Shown one piece after another: positions 55,204-64,000 of a stretch of DNA of 64,000 bases (position 1 is the stretch's first letter; every line of letters starts with the position of its first letter). The position numbers were made by a program, and so were the translations under genes. The notes beneath the pieces were generated by a model that was not told the DNA's origin, did no database searches, and was given only the letters and a program-made list of their open reading frames with translations. The DNA is from Vombatus ursinus. Its lineage: Eukaryota; Chordata; Mammalia; Diprotodontia; Vombatidae. Where the stretch lies: positions 62,001-126,000 of the forward strand of contig NW_020947264.1 in the NCBI RefSeq assembly GCF_900497805.2, in the 5' to 3' direction.

Positions 55204-56106
55204 AGGCACAGGGTGTGTTGATGATAAAGGGGTTACTCTGCACAGACACTATATATAGGAATCAGCCCATTCTGTTTAGAAATATATTTCTAAAGTTTAA
55301 AATTAAAGACTGATAGAGGATTATGCTGGGAGAAGGAGCAAGGGAGAGATAGAATGGGAAAAATTATTTCACATAAAACAGACAAGAAAAGGCTTTTGTG
55401 GTGGAGGAGAAGTGGGGGAAGGTGAGAGGGAGTGAGTTAATCTTATTCTCATCATATTTGACTTAAGAAGAGAATAGCATACACACTCAATTGGGTACGG
55501 AAATCTGTTTTACTCTACAGGAAAATAGAAGGGGAAGGAGATAAGAAAGCAGGGGAATGATAGAGGGGAAGACAGATTGGGGAAGAGGGTAATCAGAAGC
55601 AAACACTTCTAAGGAGGGATAGTGTCAAAAGAGAGAATAGAATAAATGGGGGTTGGGATAGAATTAAGGGGAAAATACTTAGTTTTTCACAACATGACTA
55701 CTATGGAAGTGTTTTGCATGACTACACATTTATAACCTGCATCGAGTTGCTTGCCTTCTCAATGACGGTGGGTGTGGAGGGAGGAAGGGAGAAAATTTGG
55801 AACCCAAAGTTTTAAAAACAAATGTTAAAAAAATTGTTTTCACATGCAACTGGGAAATAAGATATACAGGAAATGAGGTATAGAAATCTATCCTGCCCTA
55901 CAGGAAAATTGAAGGGGAAGGGGAAAAATTAAGGGGGTGGAGACAGAAGAGAGGGCAGATTAGGGGAAGGGGTATTCAGAATGCATGCCACCTTGGGGTA
56001 GGAGAGGGATGAGATGGGGAGAAAATTTGGAACTCAAAATCTTGTGGAAGTGAATATTGAAAAGTAAAAATAAATAAATTAATACAAATTTTATACCCAA
56101 AAAAGG

Positions 56107-56125
56107 GAAAAAAAAACAAAATAAT
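56107..56125. repeat. 19-bp direct repeat, left copy
   Basis: GAAAAAAAAACAAAATAAT, repeated without change at 56220-56238, separated by 94 bases. Confidence 0.8.
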
Positions 56126-56219
56126 GATGTGTCAGATTAATTTTTCCATTTACTTTACTTAGTGCTCAAAGAAAGCATGGATTGGAGAAAAGAATAAAAA
56201 CTTTAATTATGAAAAAAGA

Positions 56220-56238
56220 GAAAAAAAAACAAAATAAT
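56220..56238. repeat. 19-bp direct repeat, right copy
   Basis: Identical to 56107-56125. Looks like a target-site duplication or a slippage duplication; the 94 bases between are not recognised. Confidence 0.8.
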
Positions 56239-56464
56239 CTTTTGCCTCAAGAGTTCTCTAACCTTGTGCTTCTTTACTATTGTATTCTAACGCTAAGCCC
56301 ATTCCTCCTGTGGAGACTATGTTATTTGGAAGAGTTTGCCCCAAGTTTGGGAGGAAATGTTTTAGGCCATCTCTTCTTGCTATCCATGCCTTCTCATTTA
56401 ATATTTTTTCTAAAAGCTACATAAAATACAAATGGGTACACCTACATATATATCAAGGAATAAA
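56239..56464. other. No recognised feature
   Basis: Mixed low-copy sequence between the direct repeat and the next L2. Confidence 0.35.
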
Positions 56465-56565
56465 AAAAAATGTGTTGAGTGTGATCTAGGCACTCTGCTC
56501 AGTGTTGAGCATACAAAATACAAAAATCACAATTTCTGCCCTGAAGCAGTTCACATTATGTTGTG
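56465..56565 (-). mobile_element. L2 3' end, antisense
   Basis: TAGGCACTCTGCTCAGTGTT GAGCATACAAAATAC and CCCTGAAGCAGTTCACATTA is the reverse complement of the L2 3' end. Confidence 0.7.
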
Positions 56566-58324
56566 GGAAATAGCAATGAAGATCATGTATACATCTGTGT
56601 ATAATATCTATTCACCCATCTATTTATCATCTTCCTATAACATTTACAAAGTATATACAATTACACATATCACTTAACACATGAGAGAACCAAATACACA
56701 TCACAAAATTTTTTCAAAATCCTTTGTAGATGAAGAAATCCCAAGTACTTCAATGTAACCAGTAATATGAACTTATTACTCAACAGAGCACACTGGCAGT
56801 TAGCAATGGGCTAGATCAGTCTCTTGGGAAGCACTGAATAGCAAACCTTGACATAGTACATACTTTGTAGCTACATTCTCGATTTAGGGAACAGACTGTT
56901 CATGAACTCCATCTAAAAAGAAAGAGGCTCTCAAATGTTCATTTTTTTATTGCTTTGTGTTTTCTTTGTTTGTTTTGGTTACTCCTAAACATGCCATTGC
57001 CTTCAAGATTATAGGATGTCAGTATTTATTCAGAGAAGACTATTTGGATATAGGCAGGAATAAGTAAAATATGAATGTCAAACTCAGTGAATAACTGTCA
57101 CTTTGATATGCTTGCATTAATCCACAGTTGTGATTTAGGTCCTGGTCTATTTACTTGCCCATGTGGAGAATTAAAAGGGTTAATGTGTGTCATTCTCATT
57201 CTTAGACAGAAAGAAACCCATATAGAGCACATGAGAAATGACTGTCATTATTTAAATAATTGAGCTTTAAGACATCTGGTAAGATTCCAGAATGGTCCCT
57301 CGTTTACTGTATGTGAATAAATGATCTGTGAATTTAACAAGTTTGTGCCAATATAGACACTGAATGGTGTTCTATTTTAACGGTCAGATTCTGATTAGGG
57401 GGAACTTAAGGATTTTTATTGGTGATAATAGGTTTTGCAATTAGAATCCAAAGAAAAAACTGAAAAAAAAAATAGAAGATTAAATAAAACATTGTTGGAA
57501 TCCCAATCCTCCTGCCCAAAGCAAAAGCCAAAATATTTCTCTACAAAGCTGTTCCCCTCAATTTTCTCACATGCTATTTCCCTCTTCCTTCTAGTGTCTT
57601 AGAATTAGCTTGGTTTCTTGAATATTATGCCAGTGCAATATAGGTTATGGCAGTTTCTTTCACCATAAGAAGATTTCACATATAAGCCTAGCAACAGGCC
57701 AAATTCTCATAATTATTTTATCTTCTCATCTTGGAGTTTGCTAGTATTTTTTCATCCTGGCAATTCTCCAACATTGACTGTTGAGTGTCATAGGAATGCT
57801 GATCTATATCTGCATCAGTATGGAAAGTGACCACTATGATAATTCACGGGGCTTAGAAGTACTGAAATATATTGTTATGCTGGCCTTTATCAACAAATGG
57901 CATACAGCTAAAGACAATGAAACTGATAGTGGAGGGTGGCAGGAGAATATATGGAATCCATATATTAATGAGGGTAGTTGTTGAAAAATTTTCCTTGAAA
58001 TATGTAAAAGCAAGATCAATGAAAAAGCACGAAGGATATGTCTATTGTATGACACCTGAAGTACTCAATTTCAATTTGATGTTGGGATGAAATGAGATAC
58101 TTGCAAGGCATTGAACATTTAATAAAGTAGGAGGTTTGTTTTGTCTTAACATAGCAAGGAAATGCAATAAGGATACAGTAACAATTAAAGCTTCTCTGGA
58201 ATCAGTCCACCTTGTCTCTGTCTAGAAATGCTTCTAAGGTTACCAGGGTGAGCTACTTGCTTGGCCTTTAGCACATATCGAGTCCAAAGTACACAGATTT
58301 CTTGGACCTAGGTCAAGAAACTGC
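56566..58324. other. No recognised repeat; low-copy sequence
   Basis: Long mixed stretch with short domainless ORFs (up to 73 codons at 57781-58090 on both strands). I see nothing that supports a gene or repeat. Confidence 0.4.
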
Positions 58325-58603
58325 ATGAGTGAATCTTGGGAAAATAAGACTTCTTGGGGTGGAAGAAGCTTCATTAAGGAAGCAGCTACGAAGCTGTGGC
58401 TGAAGGAAGTTTTAAAGGGGGAGAAAGCGGTTGTGGATGTAAGGGGAGCTACATCAAGAAATACCTTGTCTCACCACAGCTGGGTGCTGGGGACAGATGT
58501 TGGTTCTCCAGAATGGTTCATGTGGAAGTTTGCCTTAAGACAAATTCATGGATCTGAAAATATTCTGAGGTTCATTAGAGCCAAAGAAATTGACCATCAA
58601 TAA
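58325..58603 (+). other. Unexplained 92-codon ORF, not called a gene
   Basis: Reads MSESWENKTSWGGRSFIKEA ATKLWLKEVLKGEKAVVDVR... and ends in IHGSENILRFIRAKEIDHQ. Base composition is more even than its surroundings and the ORF has no overlap with a recognised repeat. No family recognised, no splice sites evident, no Kozak-strong start. It could be a chance ORF or an exon-derived relic. Confidence 0.2.
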
Positions 58604-58629
58604 TAATAGTAATAAATAATTTTTCAACA

Positions 58630-58800
58630 GCATGGTGCAGAGGAAATGTTGATGTATTTTGAGTCAAAAGGCCTGGGTCTAAATTCCATTTTTGGACATT
58701 TAATACGTAGCCACCAATAAGTTGCATAACCTATTCCTGTTTCCTCGTTTGTAAAATGATGGGTTGGACCAGAAGTTCTCTGAGATCTCTTCAATGTTTC
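58630..58800 (+). repeat. CORE-SINE, sense
   Basis: GGCCTGGGTCTAAATTCCAT, TGTTTCCTCGTTTGTAAAAT GATGGGTTGGACCAGAAGTT CTCTGAGATC; the GGGTTGGAC-tail variant. Confidence 0.8.
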
Positions 58801-58859
58801 ACTTCAAAGTGTGAAACAGTCAACGTAATGCTGGATATTTAATCAGGACAGCATTGATC

Positions 58860-59050
58860 CAAGGCCTCAGATGCTTGCTACCTGTTTTGCCCTGGCCAAC
58901 TTAATCTCTCCTCCTTAGTTTATTAATTTGTAAAACTGAGATAATAATACAACCTACTACCTCCCGGGGATGTTGTGTGCATAAAATGAGATATTTGTAA
59001 AGACTTTACACTCTTTAAAGCATAATATAAGTGCTAGCTATTATTCTTAG
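58860..59050 (+). repeat. CORE-SINE (MAR1 type), 5'-truncated
   Basis: GTTTATTAATTTGTAAAACT GAGATAATAATACAACC, TAAAATGAGATATTTGTAAA, and AAGTGCTAGCTATTATTC tail. Confidence 0.85.
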
Positions 59051-59127
59051 TTTTATTCTTGTATATGAAACTATGACTATGACCTTAAGAATTGCAAAGT
59101 TTTTTTTTAATCAGTCTAAAAAGATGA

Positions 59128-59275
59128 ATGATGCATCACCCATTTGAAAGATGATAAAAAGGAATGCAGAAAGGTAAATTAACTTGCCTAAGTTTTTGTC
59201 AGCTAGAAATGGTAGGACTGGGATTAAAATTGAAATCATCTTACTTTAAGTATATTGCCTTTTCCACTCTACTGC
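59128..59275 (-). repeat. CORE-SINE, antisense
   Basis: AGAAAGGTAAATTAACTTGC CTAAGTTTTTGTCAGCTAG and GGTAGGACTGGGATTAAAAT are the reverse complement of CORE and head. Confidence 0.75.
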
Positions 59276-59432
59276 TCTTGGCTTTCCATGGCAGATTTGG
59301 TCATACTTTCCCTTCATCTCTCACCAGCCTAAACTACCATCAATATCTGTGACAGAAGAGCTCCAGAGCTCAGGAAACTTGAAAATCAACTTTTGATTTT
59401 TTTTTCTTAAGAAATATGAATGGGGGGGAGCA

Positions 59433-59551
59433 GGTAGGTGATGCAGTGGATAGAACACCGGCCCTGGAGTCAGGAGGACCTGAGTTCAAATTCAGCCTCA
59501 GACACATAAATACTTACTAGCTGTGTGACCCTGGGCAAGTCCCTTAACCGC

Positions 59552-59557
<6 letters not shown>
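59433..59557 (+). repeat. Marsupial tRNA-SINE, short form
   Basis: GCAGGTAGGTGATGCAGTGG ATAGAACACCGGCCCTGGAG TCAGGAGGACCTGAGTTCAA, TAGCTGTGTGACCCTGGGCA AGTCCCTTAACCGCAATTGC; close to consensus, so relatively young. Runs straight into a TA repeat. Confidence 0.95.

Positions 59558-59612
<55 letters not shown>
59558..59612. repeat. (TA)n microsatellite
   Basis: About 27 TA units with one G interruption. Confidence 0.95.
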
Positions 59613-59707
59613 GGGGGGGTGGAAAGTATATATGGAGCCTATACCAGATTACATGCCATCTTGGGGAGAGGTGAGGAAGAAGGGGGAGAAAAATTAAATC
59701 TCAAAAT
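59613..59707 (+). mobile_element. L1 3'UTR fragment
   Basis: AGTATATATGGAGCCTATAC CAGATTACATGCCATCTTGG and AAGGGGGAGAAAAATTAAAT CTCAAAATCTCATGG match the L1 3'UTR at 8915-9000 and 42790-42880, but stop just before the A-rich tail and abut another 5' end. Confidence 0.75.
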
Positions 59708-60025
59708 CTCATGGGCAGAGCCAATATGGCAGAGTAAAAGCAGTGACTTGCTTGAGCTCTCCCCCAAACCCCTCCAAATACCTATAAAATGTCTCTAAAC
59801 AAATTCTAAAGCAGCAGAACCCACAAAAAGACAGAGCAAAACAAATTTCCAGCCCAAGTAACCTGGATGGTTGATTAGAAAGGGCAGATTATGGAAATGG
59901 GGATTTAAAATACATGCTGTCTTGGGGTTGAGTGAGGGATGAGATGGGGAGAAAATTTGAAATTCAAAATCTTGTGGAAGTGAATGTTGAAAACTAAAAG
60001 TAAATTAATAAATAAAAATTAAAAA
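59708..60025 (+). mobile_element. 318-bp internally deleted L1/HAL1-type derivative (5' end fused to 3' end)
   Basis: Left about 172 bases are the 5' end of the 16095/51768 family: GGGCAGAGCCAATATGGCAG, CTCCCCCAAACCCCTCCAAA, CCCACAAAAAGACAGAG. At about 59880 it switches to the extreme 3' end of copies A/B: GGGCAGATTATGGAAATGGG, ATGCTGTCTTGGGGTTGAGT, AAAATTTGAAATTCAAAATC, AATGTTGAAAACTAAAAGTA and an A/T-rich tail. No ORF remains. The size and layout are SINE-like. Confidence 0.85.
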
Positions 60026-60894
60026 GACATATAAACACATAGAAAATCCTGCCACAGAAAATTCAGTATCACCACTTTCAGCAAGCAGTTCTTCTGCCAT
60101 AGAAAATTCTAACAACGAATAAGAAATGGAAGCAAGTAAAGTCCCCTACTCCTGAAATATTTTTTTCAGACATCATTAGTGATCACTAAGTTAAGAATAT
60201 TTGTCTTTAGGGCACTGAAGATTAACAGGGACAAAAATCACATCCTAATTAAATAAATTTAAATGAGATTTTCAAGGAGAAAATAAAAAACTTTTCCAAT
60301 GAATAGAACCATCAACTTGTGACTCTTGGTGTTACACTCGTACTTATGATTAAAATGTTTTCATTTTTTACTTACTTGATTTGCCTATTCTTGTCCTAAT
60401 TCTCTGATCTCTGGTCTCTGGCTGAGAATGGTTTAACATATAAGTCATATGTTATACACAGGCATATGTATAGATATTTATAATGTCTATATACAATGTA
60501 TATAATGCATATACACAAATAAATTTAAATATAATGTATTACGTATGTATGCAAATACCATATACATACATATATACACACATGGACACACAAATACACA
60601 CAGAGAACTCAGGTTCCTTATTCCCTTGTTGATTGCTTTGTCTCTTTTCTTTCTCTTGTGAATTTGTTTTTTTGATTTCCAAAAACTTTTCTTTTTCTCA
60701 GTTCCATGAATACTGTCTTCTTCATGTATACCCACCCAACAAATAAACCAATATTCTTTACTATTCTGTCCACTCTGGCTGCTCACGCTCATTGCTATGT
60801 GGGTGGAAGAGCAATGTTGTTCCTTACATATTACCAAGGTACAGAAATTAGAACCAAAATGAGCCCCAGTAAATTATATGATATGCCCAGATAC
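60026..60894. other. Unrecognised sequence with a (CATA)n tract at 60445-60600
   Basis: The ORF 60487-60837 (- strand, 116 codons) runs partly through the CATA tract and overlaps 60706-60972 on the other strand. No domain recognised; not called. Confidence 0.45.
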
Positions 60895-60970
60895 AGCATC
60901 ATGCCCTCATATAGGTATGCTGTTATTACCTCCATTTTATATTTAAGAAAACTAAGGCTAGTAAAAGTGT
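60895..60970 (-). repeat. CORE-SINE fragment, antisense
   Basis: TTATTACCTCCATTTTATAT TTAAGAAAACTAAGGCTAGT AAA is the reverse complement of the CORE segment. Confidence 0.65.
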
Positions 60971-61159
60971 AAGAGGAAAAAAAAGTAGAATCTTATGGAC
61001 TAAAATTCTATGGAGGTGGGGGTGGGTGGGTTAGACATCTACTTGGTATGGCAAAGGAGCTCTAGGAAGGAAATTCCAAGACATAAAGAAAAGTAATTCT
61101 GATGAAAAAGAAAAAGGTTGTCTAGAGGGATCAAGGTGGATGAATAAAGAACACTGATT

Positions 61160-61188
61160 AAAAGACACACACGCACACGCACACACGG
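61160..61188. repeat. (CACACG)n short repeat
   Basis: ACACACACGCACACGCACAC ACGG. Confidence 0.8.
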
Positions 61189-61199
61189 AGAGTGGAAGA

Positions 61200-61425
61200 A
61201 ATATTGCATACTAGACTTCACTTATTTGACTTGCTAGCTATATAATCCTGGGCAGGTCACTTAACCTCTATTTGCCTCAGTTTCTTCATTTGTAAATTAT
61301 GGGTAATAATAGCAGCTACCTCTCAGGGTCATCGTGAAGATCCAATGATTTAATATTTATAAAAAGAGATTAGCACAGTGTCTGGTGCATAGTAGGTTCT
61401 ATATAAATGTTATTATTATCAATTA
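61200..61425 (+). repeat. CORE-SINE (MAR1 type)
   Basis: TAGCTATATAATCCTGGGCA GGTCACTTAACCTCTATTTG CCTCAGTTTCTTC, GGGTAATAATAGCAGCTACC TCTCAGGGTCATCG, and TCTATATAAATGTTATTATT end. Close to consensus. Confidence 0.9.
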
Positions 61426-63272
61426 TTATTGATGGTCCATTTTCATTTAAATGTCCATGCCCTTCCTTTGGGGTGGTCTCTTACCATGTATCCTAGGCCA
61501 CCAAGGCCTTATGAACCTTTCAAAGTTCAGGAATATTATCAAGTAAGTATAAGATGTAGAGATCAACTTTCATAATTACAACATGAAGATAATATATTTA
61601 TATACATATATGTATATGTGTGTATTTCTTTTATTGGTTACTGGCATAGATATGGGTGTGTGAAGGAGATGTGTGAATTGAAATTGTGAAATGAGGATTG
61701 CATTTTGTAGTTGTAGCAGGAACACAGTTTTGTCATAGCAAATCTTTCATAATTACATGGTTGAGTATTTATACAAGTAGATGTTATTATGCATACAAAT
61801 TTTAAGTTTTATTTTATTTGGTTTATTTATTTTTGCCTGGCCATAATGGTGGCTAGGTAAAGGGGAGGAGAATTCTTAAATAAAAGTGCTTCATTTTAGG
61901 CACAGTCATGCTATCTAAAACTTTCATGATCCTGGACCATTTGAACAGTTTTGAGACTTAATCAGATATTTCATGACAGGCAGGCTACATAGATGGCATT
62001 GAATGTGTTCGGTACTCACTTGCTGCAGAGCTCTAGAACTCCAAGGGACCATGACTGCAAGGGAGCCAGAAAAGCTAGAAAGGCTCAGCTAATGGCTACG
62101 TCCTTCCACCAGAGAACCTCATCATCAGGAAGCTAAAGTTACCAAAGTGCCTAGCTTCTGATGACAGACTCAAATGAGAGCCAGCTGCCCTGTCCACATG
62201 AGAGTGACACCTTTCTAGTGTGCCTCATCTCCTGCCACCTCTATCGGTTCAGTTTGGTGTCCAGGCACTCAAAAACCTTGACTTTATATGCCACTTCCAG
62301 AATCTCAAAACTGGAATAGATTACAAGCCTCAGGGAGCTAGAGATGTTATAGGGTGTACATGAAAGAAGACCCACAAAAATCTCAGACTCTGAGAAGATC
62401 TATCAGACACCTTAAGCCTCCAGACCCCCAGCATCTTAATGAGCCTGTGCTGCAGGAGCTTCAGAGTTTGAGTATCAAAGTTTTGCTCCTTATGCTGGAT
62501 AAGCTCTGAGTGTGCCTCATCACCAGACATCCTAGAATGAATCTAGGGGGATGCTTCTGGGCATGAGATCCCTTTGGCCTAGGGACCAAACAACAGTTAA
62601 TCACTCCCTTGTACTCATAAAGAACTCTTTTTTATCTCTGTAACCTACTCTCCCAATTTCTCTTCGTCTAGAATAACCAGTCATGGAAACTACATTCACT
62701 GCTCTCATATACTAACATCTGTAAGGGGTAGAAGAGCTAATCAACTGGTTTTCCTCTATGTTATCGTTATCTAACTTGAAGGTCAGGCTCCTTTTATTCC
62801 TGTGATTCAGATGTATGGTATGCTAAGGTAAAAACTTGCTCCTCTTTATAACCTTTCCCTGCCATCTTCAGTGTATGCCTGTACAGTGCGTACCCTCCTC
62901 TATCCACCTTCTGCCATCAATTACGTCCTCTTAATTTCCTGCTTTATTGGGGGAAAAACAAAAGACTTGTTATCATCCTAGAACTCTTTACCACACATTC
63001 ATCCCATCTTCTGATGGTAATGGAAAACTAGATTCCTCTGGGGAAAAAAATGCCTAGACAACTTTTTCACTTCTAGATAATCTTTCCCTTATGTCCTATA
63101 TAACATTCTGGGTCAGGAGGCAAAGGCATATTCTTTGCTTCTGACTGCTATTTCTAGAACATGCCATTGCCATCATCATTCACCAATTTCTTATCTTTTG
63201 AATTTCATTTTATCCATTGTCAGTCATTGTCAGTGACCTCCTCAAAATAGTATATACTGACTTAACTGTTTA
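61426..63272. other. No recognised repeat; includes a GC-richer block at 62030-62540
   Basis: A short TATA/TGTG tract lies at 61590-61625. The 62030-62540 block has balanced base composition and short opposing ORFs: 66 codons on - (62330-62530) and about 49 codons on + (from 62360: MKEDPQKSQTLRRSIRHLKP). Neither is recognisable. It may be an old retrocopy or non-coding unique DNA. Confidence 0.35.
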
Positions 63273-63363
63273 TATCCAGTGTCCCAAAGGTCTTAGTGCA
63301 GTTAAGATTCAAATCCTTAAGCTTAGGTTAAAATTATACTAACACTTTTGGGGGCTCTCTGTA
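63273..63363. mobile_element. Small palindromic element, mariner-MITE type
   Basis: About 91 bases between TA dinucleotides. Left arm TCCAGTGTCCCAAAGGTCTT AGTGCAGTTAAGA pairs with the reverse complement of the right arm, CAGAGAGCCCCCAAAAGTGT TAGTATAATTTTAA. Arms fold onto each other over about 30 bases with mismatches. No transposase. Confidence 0.7.
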
Positions 63364-63379
63364 TGTTGGGTACGTCCAG

Positions 63380-63480
63380 TAAAAACTAAATTCCTTAAGG
63401 GAATTTCTGTCCTTACAGCCTAGCAGAGTGGCAAACACATACCAGCACCTTACCATGCTTGTGGGTTTTGAATACTGAGT
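63380..63480 (+). mobile_element. L2 3' end, diverged
   Basis: CTAAATTCCTTAAGGGAATT TCTGTCCTTACAGCCTAGCA GAGTGGC resembles the L2 terminus (CTCCTTGAGGGCAGGG...CCCCAGCACCTAGCACAGTG). Confidence 0.45.
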
Positions 63481-63769
63481 GGAACTGTCTGGATGACTAT
63501 TTATCAAGTATATCATAGAGAGGATTCTTCTGCCATAAAAATTCGAGTAAATGTCTGCTGGAGTCCTTTCTATCCTGAGCCTCTCTGATTCTTGATTCTG
63601 TGAAGTGCCTTGCACCAGTGAGAACAATTAAGAAAATAAATCCTCGGAATTTCAAAGGCAAATTGTTCTATATAGCAGACTAAGCAGATTAAATCAGAGG
63701 AGTCTGTGTGTTGATTTTTCTTCATGACAAAATAATGTTAGAAATGTGGAAAATGTATTTGGTTAATTA
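63481..63769. other. No recognised feature
   Basis: Low-copy sequence; the 97-codon - strand ORF at 63334-63627 overlaps the L2 and MITE region and is not a gene. Confidence 0.4.
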
Positions 63770-63925
63770 TATTTACATATATAAATGTATGTATATATAT
63801 ATATATAGAGAGAGAGAGAGACAGAGAGACAAAGAGACAGAGAGAGACACAGAGGTAGGGGTGTGTGTGTGTGTGTGTATTCTCACAATGTATATATGTA
63901 TTCTCACTATGTATATTCTCGCAAC
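63770..63925. repeat. (TA)n, (GA)n and (GT)n microsatellite cluster
   Basis: GTATATATATATATATAG, then AGAGAGAGAGAGACAGAGAG, then GTGTGTGTGTGTGTGTG, then repeats of TATATGTATTCTCAC. Confidence 0.9.
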
Positions 63926-64000
63926 CCTAGATAATTTAACATAATGTGTTCTGGAACATAATTTTTTCCAGCAGACAAAACTGATTTTCAAATGCTAAGT

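Larger units (their letters stand above)
54591..56085 (+). mobile_element. ORF1-only L1-derived element, copy B, 5'-truncated
   Basis: Begins inside ORF1 (AATTTTCAAGGAAAATTGCT) right after the tail of copy A, same orientation. ORF1 end at 55021, spacer with GATA tract, complete first 3' end with TGACTACTATGGAAGTGTTT TGCATGACTACACA and GTTTTCACATGCAACTGGGA, second spacer-like segment (55880-55979), second 3' end and a TAAAAATAAATAAATTAATA tail. No ORF2. By eye it is very similar to copy A throughout. Confidence 0.85.

Noticed and set aside
1-64000. Retroviral, LTR or Polinton-type element
   Set aside because: I looked for paired long terminal repeats, primer-binding-site-like sequence and gag/pol/env-like frames. 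Every RT-like frame carries L1 or L2 motifs, and no LTR pair was seen.

Overview
The window is a gene-poor, AT-rich stretch of a marsupial genome. The species is inferred from repeat content only. It carries marsupial tRNA-derived SINEs (a body running from a GGCAGCTAGGTGGC-type head to a GAACAACAA end), many CORE-SINE (MIR/MAR1-type) copies, L2 and CR1/L3 fossils, and LINE-1 copies whose ORF1 and 5'UTR resemble marsupial L1. I could not support any host protein-coding gene, rRNA, tRNA gene, CRISPR array, LTR element or retrovirus. Every ORF with recognisable homology belongs to a non-LTR retrotransposon.

Layout. 0-3.6 kb: simple repeats, a tRNA-SINE, an antisense L2 with reverse-transcriptase remnants, and L2 ends. 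3.7-14.1 kb: an L1 complex. An ORF1-bearing element (3676-4359 plus 9036-10835) is split by a second L1 (4360-9035) and followed by a third (10890-14105), which has a SINE in its ORF2 and lacks most of that ORF. 14.1-16 kb: microsatellites and a non-repetitive, relatively GC-rich block. 16.1-17.2 kb: an L1 5' fragment flanked by a target-site-like repeat. 17.2-23.9 kb: old SINEs, an L2 3' region, a CR1/L3 and a CORE-SINE split by an unknown insert. 23.9-26.9 kb: an L1 with its ORF2 collapsed to 71 codons. 27-32.3 kb: low-copy sequence, microsatellites and an unnamed ~570-bp repeat. 32.4-38.5 kb: a near full-length, decayed L1. 38.5-51.7 kb: old SINEs and LINE fragments, one recent 5'-truncated L1 (42.1-42.9 kb) with a perfect 11-bp duplication, and long unremarkable stretches. 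51.8-56.1 kb: two head-to-tail copies of an ORF1-only, L1-derived element (HAL1-like) containing a 100-N assembly gap. 56.1-64 kb: low-copy sequence, SINEs, a 318-bp 5'-to-3' fusion of the same family, and two small palindromic elements of mariner-MITE type.

The most interesting signal is the ORF1-only element. Both copies go from ORF1 through the inter-ORF spacer straight into L1-like 3'UTR with no ORF2, and both carry the same internal duplication that gives two successive L1-like 3' ends. They were therefore probably copied from one ORF2-less source and would depend on the reverse transcriptase of a complete L1. HAL1 (half-L1) elements are already known in mammals; what may be new is this subfamily's structure and its small derivative at 59708. 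All eleven L1-type pieces lie on the + strand, whereas L2 and SINE copies lie on both. One explanation is an intron of a gene transcribed from the - strand. Coordinates of diverged repeats are read by eye and uncertain by about 10-50 bases.
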